From assembly GCA_013298455.1 (NCBI GenBank), contig JAAFHR010000079.1, forward strand, positions 1,750 to 10,773: a DNA stretch of 9,024 nt. The letters are read 5' to 3'. The position numbers were made by a program, and so were the translations under genes. This DNA comes from Betaproteobacteria bacterium (GTDB lineage: Bacteria; Pseudomonadota; Gammaproteobacteria; Burkholderiales; Casimicrobiaceae). The notes below the pieces were generated by a model. The model did not search any database, had not been told where the DNA came from, and saw only the letters and a program-made list of their open reading frames with translations. Positions 5,034 to 9,024 of this stretch are shown here, in pieces (position 1 is the stretch's first letter; the number at the start of each line of letters is the position of its first letter).

Positions 5034-6028
5034 GGCTGAGTGCGGGCTCCAAAAGAGCGGCTCGCTGGGCTGCAGCCTTGGCGTTATTTTGCGTCATTGT
5101 CTTCTCGCTTCGGGCGGTATTGCTTCCAGAACCACGCCCTCGAGACGCCCCCGCAGCCCTGCCAGAGGAAACGTCGCCGAAAGGGGAGCGGTCGGTTGGG
5201 ACAACTGGTTCTGCAACGGTCAATGCACAGAGCGCGACGACGGAGCCAGTTGTCCCCAAAATCAGCTATCGTTCGACCAACAGCAACACCAAAGAGCCGA
5301 GAGCGCAACGTGTTGCGCAATTAGCGGCGAGCTCGTCCCCAGATGACTGGATGCTGGCCCAGTTTTTCGCCAAAGAGTGCCAGCTCGCGCGGGTGTACGC
5401 TGAATCGAAATCTGATCGCGGTGTGACAACGTTGTTTGAGGAAAATTTACGAACCGTCGGCAAGCTAACGCCGAAGGAAATTGAAGCTGCACGCAGTTTG
5501 GTAGCTTCAGCGCAAGCTCAGTGCGAGGAAGCGGGAAAGCTGGCAGAGATGCCCTTCCTACTCGGGTCTAGTCGACGTGCAAAGGAGGCAGGTTCTCTTT
5601 TAGCGAAAATGGAGCTGCCATTGCGCGTTACTTTAGGGCAAGCGCGACTCGACGAACTTTCTACAACACTTGTTGACGCGTTGCGGCAAGGTATGGCGGA
5701 TCCCGGCAAGGCTAGCGCTTGGCTGACGCACTACCTACCCGCGTTGTCGGGTGGAGGTGAGTTTGGCGGCGTGTTGTCTGGACTGACTGGGGCAGAGGTG
5801 GCTGCGGTAGTGCTGCTCAGCAAGTGCGCTCTCGGAGCAAACTGTTCAGGGGACAGTATGGATCGCTTACACGCTTGCGCCATGGCGCTCGCGTGCACCG
5901 GAGCATCGGTGGAACAGGCTATTTCAGAGCGATTTGGCGTTCGAGCGAATGAGCTAAGCGCGCTGTCGACCCAGTTTATTAATGAGTACAAGGCGGGCAG
6001 GCTGAGAGAGGCGGGACTGTTTAAGTAG
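5027..6028 (+). CDS. Membrane-anchored protein with cysteine-rich C-terminal region, unknown function
   Basis: The protein has 333 residues from GTG 5027; this start overlaps the stop of the preceding reading frame by seven bases, with GGTGA immediately upstream, which suggests translational coupling. One N-terminal membrane segment (about 13-33, AALALFCVIVFSLRAVLL) follows a basic stretch, so the bulk should be periplasmic. A Pro/Thr/Ser-rich linker (34-95) leads to a helical domain that begins near SSSPDDWMLAQFFAKECQL. Six Cys lie outside the membrane: KECQL, AQCEEA, KCALGANCSG and HACAMALACTG; the even number suits disulfide bonding. The last region, from LLSKCALGANC to VEQAISERFG, recalls uncharacterised proteobacterial proteins, but I cannot name the family. 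No catalytic motif is visible. It may work with the upstream secreted six-cysteine protein, also rich in paired Cys. The gene appears complete, ending in TAG. Confidence 0.65.
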   Translation: MLRLSAGSKRAARWAAALALFCVIVFSLRAVLLPEPRPRDAPAALPEETSPKGERSVGTTGSATVNAQSATTEPVVPKISYRSTNSNTKEPRAQRVAQLAASSSPDDWMLAQFFAKECQLARVYAESKSDRGVTTLFEENLRTVGKLTPKEIEAARSLVASAQAQCEEAGKLAEMPFLLGSSRRAKEAGSLLAKMELPLRVTLGQARLDELSTTLVDALRQGMADPGKASAWLTHYLPALSGGGEFGGVLSGLTGAEVAAVVLLSKCALGANCSGDSMDRLHACAMALACTGASVEQAISERFGVRANELSALSTQFINEYKAGRLREAGLFK

Positions 6029-6094
6029 CGCGCGGAGCAAATCGATTTTGATCTGCTGAGCGACGACCCGGCGGCAAGCCAGATAGACGGTAAC

Positions 6095-7687
6095 TTAAGC
6101 TTTTCGCATGTCACCCGCTAGCCGCGCCGCATTGCGCCACGCTAGGCCGTAAATCGATAACTGTGGATTCGCACCGATGGACGTGGGGAAGACGGAACCG
6201 TCCATCACACTCAAATTTTCGATTTGGTGATGGCGGCCGTTTACGTTAACGACGCCCTCTTTAGCGCTTGCTGCCATGCCGCAGCCGCCCATCACGTGGG
6301 CGCTCACGACTCGTGTGGAATGTGGCTTTAGGGTCAGCGCGTCGATAGCGGCTTTGGTTTCGGCGAAGCTCTTGAATCCAGTGACGCGCTCATCCACAGG
6401 AAACACTTCTTTCGCGCCCGCTGCGAATTGAATTTCTGCCATGGCAAGAAACGCTCGCTTCGCGCCGTCGAAGAAATACTTATTGAGTCCGTAATCGAGT
6501 TTGGGTGAACCGTCGCTCAAAAGCTCGACCTTTCCGCCCACGCTTTCGGGATGAAATCCATCGCGGCAAAGCGCAATGGTGACCTGCGAATTGGGCATGC
6601 TGGAAATGCGGTTTCGGTGGTGCTCGCTCATGCCGTTCAAACTGATGGCGTAGAGCACGGGGTGCACGGGTGGGACTTCGAGCTTGAAGCCCATCGCGCC
6701 GTCGATGGGCTGCGTATTTAAAAAATGATCGCTGTAGGTCGTTTGCGGCGCACCGGCCCACGCTTCAACCTTGCCGGGCATTTCAGCGCCCGACACGAGC
6801 GACGGATGCAAAAAAGTTCGCTTGCCCAGCACATTGTGTGGATCAGGCGCTTTGGAGCGCATCAAGAGCGCGGGCGAATTGATTGCACCGCCTGCAACCA
6901 CGTAATGCTTCGCTTTCACGGTAACGCGGACGCTCCCGACGTCATAACCCGTGCCCAACATACTCACGCATTCAAGCGAATCCACGCGACCATTTTTGAA
7001 CACAAGTTGTTGCGCGCGAGCACGGCTCACGAGCACTGCGCCGCGCGCCAGTGCGGCGGGAATCGCGGTGACGAGCATCGATTGTTTGGCGTTGGTCGGG
7101 CAGCCCATGCCGCAGTAGCCGAGGTTGTAGCAGCCCTTCACGTTTCTGCGAATACGCTCGACTTTGATGCCGAGTTTTTGACCGCCGCGCTCGAGCACCG
7201 CGTTGTTTTCATTCGGCGGTACTTGCCAATCGGAGATGTTGGTGAGCTTCTCGGCGAGCTCAAACCAGCGGCGCATGTGGTCATCCGTGAGCTCAGCTAA
7301 ACCAAATCGTTCACGCCAAAATTTGAGCGTATCGGGCGGCGTGCGAAAGCTGGTGGTCCAGTTGACCGTGGTTGAACCGCCAACGGTACGGCCCTGCAAA
7401 ATGTTGATCGCTTTGTCGGCCGTTTTGCGCGAAGCGGATTCTTGATAGAGCGTTGGGTACGCCTCAGATTCCAGCATTTTGAAATCGCTCGACGTTCGAA
7501 GCATGCCCTCTTCAATCATCACGACTTTGAGGCCAGTGTCTGAAAGCACATCAGCCGCAATACCTCCGCCTGCGCCAGTGCCGATGATGCAAACGTCGGC
7601 TTCAAGCACCGCGTCTTTACCGAGCTGGGAAGCGTCAATGTGCATCCAGCCTTTGTTAATGCCGTCGCGGATGGGATCGGGAAACAT
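6095..7687 (-). CDS. GMC-family FAD-dependent oxidoreductase
   Basis: The protein has 530 residues from ATG 7687; the frame is open further upstream, but homology to relatives starts around MFPDP, and AGGG lies in the leader. It uses FAD to oxidise an alcohol, sugar or similar substrate. Motifs in order: the Rossmann loop CIIGTGAGGGIAADVLSD (33-50); GRTVGGSTTVNW (99-110) of the GMC N-terminal domain; a Cys-rich block CYNLGYCGMGCPTNAKQS; AGGAINSPALLMRS, corresponding to the second GMC signature; and the C-terminal domain with SAHVMGGCGM (His464) and MDGSVFPTSIGANPQLS (Asn507), the usual catalytic His and Asn positions. The Cys block and overall form resemble the membrane-dehydrogenase and alcohol-oxidase branches of the family. 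The Tat-signal gene upstream on the same strand is the expected small partner. Substrate cannot be told from sequence. Stop is TAA; nothing looks broken. Confidence 0.9.
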   Translation of the reverse strand: MFPDPIRDGINKGWMHIDASQLGKDAVLEADVCIIGTGAGGGIAADVLSDTGLKVVMIEEGMLRTSSDFKMLESEAYPTLYQESASRKTADKAINILQGRTVGGSTTVNWTTSFRTPPDTLKFWRERFGLAELTDDHMRRWFELAEKLTNISDWQVPPNENNAVLERGGQKLGIKVERIRRNVKGCYNLGYCGMGCPTNAKQSMLVTAIPAALARGAVLVSRARAQQLVFKNGRVDSLECVSMLGTGYDVGSVRVTVKAKHYVVAGGAINSPALLMRSKAPDPHNVLGKRTFLHPSLVSGAEMPGKVEAWAGAPQTTYSDHFLNTQPIDGAMGFKLEVPPVHPVLYAISLNGMSEHHRNRISSMPNSQVTIALCRDGFHPESVGGKVELLSDGSPKLDYGLNKYFFDGAKRAFLAMAEIQFAAGAKEVFPVDERVTGFKSFAETKAAIDALTLKPHSTRVVSAHVMGGCGMAASAKEGVVNVNGRHHQIENLSVMDGSVFPTSIGANPQLSIYGLAWRNAARLAGDMRKA

Positions 7688-7735
7688 TTTTCGTGCCCTA
7701 TGCGGTGGTGTTGAAACGCGAACTTGGTGCTGGGG

Positions 7736-7770
7736 CACGAAGGACGAAAGACCAATGACGAATGACGAGA
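7736..7770 (+). repeat. Degenerate heptamer tandem repeat (GACGAAT-like, five units)
   Basis: Five successive heptamers can be read: CACGAAG, GACGAAA, GACCAAT, GACGAAT, GACGAGA, followed by a spacer to the inverted repeat. It lies 49 bases upstream of the GMC oxidoreductase start, inside its presumed leader. Similar short tracts of this type are known as dispersed repeats in some proteobacterial genomes. Confidence 0.6.
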
Positions 7771-7775
7771 GGTCT

Positions 7776-7880
7776 TGTCATCCTGAGCCGGAGCGAAGGA
7801 TCAGGTCGCATAGAGCGATGCTCGCGACTTACAACCATGGATAGATTCCGCCTGATCCTTCGCGCTGCTCAGACTGACAG
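7776..7880. repeat. Imperfect 30-bp inverted repeat around a 45-base loop
   Basis: The left arm (7776-7805) begins TGTCATCCTGAGCC and ends GCGAAGGATCAGG. The right arm (7851-7880) is its reverse complement with a few differences; 24 bases match in blocks of 13, 6 and 5. The arm sequence CCTGAGC...GCGAAGGATC is a widely seen dispersed intergenic repeat. The loop contains a further small inverted repeat GCGA-TGC-TCGC (7815-7825). In an RNA crossing the spacer this would fold into a long hairpin between the Tat-protein and GMC genes. Confidence 0.7.
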
Positions 7881-7922
7881 TGGCGGGCAGTTTCGAGAGG
7901 CACGGCATGGGCGGCATCGTCA

Positions 7923-8453
7923 TCAGGCGAGCTTCGGCGGCCCCGGATAACCGGTGGCTTTCCATGTGCTGGGATCGGCGTAAAACGTGCCGTAGACCAT
8001 GTCGTGCAGCGCGAAGTAGGCTTGTTGTTTGAGCGCGATGCTGCTGTCCCGGAGGCCGTAGAGAAACGTCACGATCTGCGGCGTGTCGGCTTCGACCCAA
8101 TCGCCGCTGTAGCCGAGTACTGCGCGAGCGGGTTTGAACGCGAGTAGGCCTAGCAGGTCGCCGACTTCACTACGTGTGGTGGCGGGCAGATTGTCAATCA
8201 ACGCGGCAATCGCGGCGAGCACACGCGCCAGCTCGGCGGCACGGGCGGGCGCGTCACCGGGTAGCGCAGAGCCCAAAAGCGCGGTGGCAACGCTTCGGAG
8301 CAAGACGTCGTGCGATTTGATGAGTGTCGTGCCTTTGGGCGGCGCACTCGATTTCATGCGCGGTACGATCACCATCGCGGCAGCCGCCGCAACGACGCCC
8401 GCAGCGCCCACAAAAATCACCTTGCGGCGCGACGGCCGGAAACTAAACGCCAT
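7923..8453 (-). CDS. Tat-signal small subunit, gluconate 2-dehydrogenase subunit 3-like
   Basis: The protein has 176 residues from ATG 8453; AGAGGA lies eight bases upstream and fixes the start against a longer open frame to 8525. The N-terminus PSRRKVIFVGAAG carries a twin-arginine motif (Arg9-Arg10) followed by a hydrophobic stretch (12-31), so the folded protein is exported or anchored through the Tat pathway, without an obvious A-x-A cleavage site. The rest is helical, with DLLGLLAFKPARAVLGYSG in the middle and HDMVYGTFYADPSTWKATGY near the end, a layout typical of the small subunit found next to GMC-type membrane dehydrogenases. Such subunits are thought to escort the cofactor-bearing large subunit, itself lacking a signal, across the membrane. 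The GMC gene follows 235 bases downstream on the same strand, supporting a joint complex. The family naming is from pattern memory and moderately sure. Confidence 0.75.
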   Translation of the reverse strand: MAFSFRPSRRKVIFVGAAGVVAAAAAMVIVPRMKSSAPPKGTTLIKSHDVLLRSVATALLGSALPGDAPARAAELARVLAAIAALIDNLPATTRSEVGDLLGLLAFKPARAVLGYSGDWVEADTPQIVTFLYGLRDSSIALKQQAYFALHDMVYGTFYADPSTWKATGYPGPPKLA

Positions 8454-8475
8454 ACGAAAAATCCTCTTTGCGCGA

Positions 8476-8481
8476 ATTCTA
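8476..8481 (-). promoter_or_regulatory. Possible -10 element upstream of the Tat-protein gene
   Basis: On the minus strand TAGAAT lies 22 bases before ATG 8453 and matches five of six -10 consensus bases. No convincing -35 element was found at normal spacing, so this is a weak call. Confidence 0.3.
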
Positions 8482-8562
8482 GGCGCGCGCAGTAGAGCGA
8501 ATTGTCTATGCGCGACGGTGTGCAAAGCTGCGACTAACGCGCCGCATCGCTATGCTGACGCC

Positions 8563-9024
8563 GTGGGCAAAAAAACTTCGCTTGAACAACAACTGCGCGC
8601 CAACCTAGCCGCAGCGCGCGCCGCTCGGAATGCGCAAACGCAATCGCGAGAGCGCGCGGCGGATCGCTTGGCGCTGCGCCGCTTCCAACAAGCGCGTCTG
8701 CAAGAAACACATGCTGATTTACTTGCGTCAAAACGCTACGCGCCGGCCGCCACATTTTTTCTCACCGAGCTGTATTCAACCGAAGACTTAACGCAGCGCG
8801 ACGCCGATATCGAGCGCGTGATCAAAATTTTGGTGAAGTTTTTGCCGGACAATGCGCTGGCTACGCTCGCTGCGGCGCTCGAAATGGATGCCCTATCGGA
8901 GCGGCTCGATGGCGAAATGGCCGCCGCGTTGCGCAATGAATCACCCACCGACGCGCCGTTGCGAATCACTGAAAAAACCTACCAAAACGCGTACCGACAA
9001 GTCGGTCAATTTGAAGCCCGCGAA
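8563..9024 (+). CDS. Conserved hypothetical protein, N-terminal part
   Basis: The frame is open to the right edge; 154 codons are visible from GTG 8563. An in-frame GTG at 8518 is another possible start; neither has a clear ribosome-binding site. The first 50 residues are rich in Ala, Arg and Gln (ANLAAARAARNAQTQSRERA) and probably form a long helix or coiled coil. Then comes FFLTELYSTEDLTQRDADIE, followed by a helical region KILVKFLPDNALATLAAALE and ALSERLDGEM. The FFL-LY-DL--RD pattern matches a family of uncharacterised proteobacterial proteins as I remember them; no function is known to me. There is no signal peptide, so it is likely cytosolic. It is divergent from the Tat-protein gene, with about 110 bases between the starts that must hold both promoters. 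Confidence 0.7.
   Translation, partial: MGKKTSLEQQLRANLAAARAARNAQTQSRERAADRLALRRFQQARLQETHADLLASKRYAPAATFFLTELYSTEDLTQRDADIERVIKILVKFLPDNALATLAAALEMDALSERLDGEMAAALRNESPTDAPLRITEKTYQNAYRQVGQFEARE

Noticed and set aside
5731..6114. Minus-strand open frame of 127 codons
   Set aside because: It lies opposite the 333-residue membrane-anchored protein, with no start signal or recognisable domain.
6725..7300. Plus-strand open frame of 191 codons
   Set aside because: It is the antisense shadow of the GMC oxidoreductase, His/Arg/Ala-rich and without motifs.
7736..7770. CRISPR-like array
   Set aside because: Heptamer units are contiguous with no spacers, so this is a tandem repeat, not a CRISPR.
7479..7844. 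Plus-strand open frame with CHPEPERRIR near its end
   Set aside because: That peptide is simply the translation of the dispersed inverted-repeat arm; the rest is antisense to the GMC gene.

Overview
The window looks like part of a proteobacterial chromosome, probably beta- or gamma-proteobacterial (Burkholderiales- or Xanthomonadales-like). The basis is the moderately high GC content, the gene families present, and two kinds of dispersed repeat common in those groups. No species can be named from sequence alone.

Left region (1-3740): a decaying peptide-export locus on the minus strand, interrupted by a dead toxin-antitoxin pair on the plus strand. From right to left it holds: a 5'-truncated HlyD-type adaptor with a nonsense codon; a small ORF with a textbook double-glycine leader (a bacteriocin/microcin-like precursor); a TraB/GumN-family gene with an in-frame TGA; a small membrane protein; the HigB/HigA-like pseudogene pair; and, at the left edge, the start of a C39-peptidase ABC transporter whose catalytic Cys and His are intact. 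The C39 protease/ABC exporter and HlyD adaptor are the partners expected to process and export a double-glycine peptide, so these pieces belong together functionally. At least four genes here carry disabling changes of different kinds (Trp to TGA, Tyr-like position to TAA, a TAA, a 2-base deletion, 5' loss), which points to pseudogene decay and not to recoding.

Middle region (3741-6028): a Fic-domain protein with an altered Fic motif, then an apparent two-gene unit behind a good sigma70-type promoter. This unit encodes a secreted six-cysteine protein of unknown family, broken by one frameshift, and a membrane-anchored 333-residue protein of unknown function whose start overlaps the stop of the first.

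Right region (6095-9024): on the minus strand, a small Tat-signal protein (gluconate 2-dehydrogenase subunit 3-like) lies upstream of a full-length GMC-family FAD oxidoreductase. The two probably form a periplasm-facing dehydrogenase. Their 235-base spacer carries a degenerate heptamer tandem repeat and a long imperfect inverted repeat. Divergent from them on the plus strand is the beginning of a conserved hypothetical gene that runs off the window. No tRNA, rRNA, CRISPR array or intact insertion sequence was seen.
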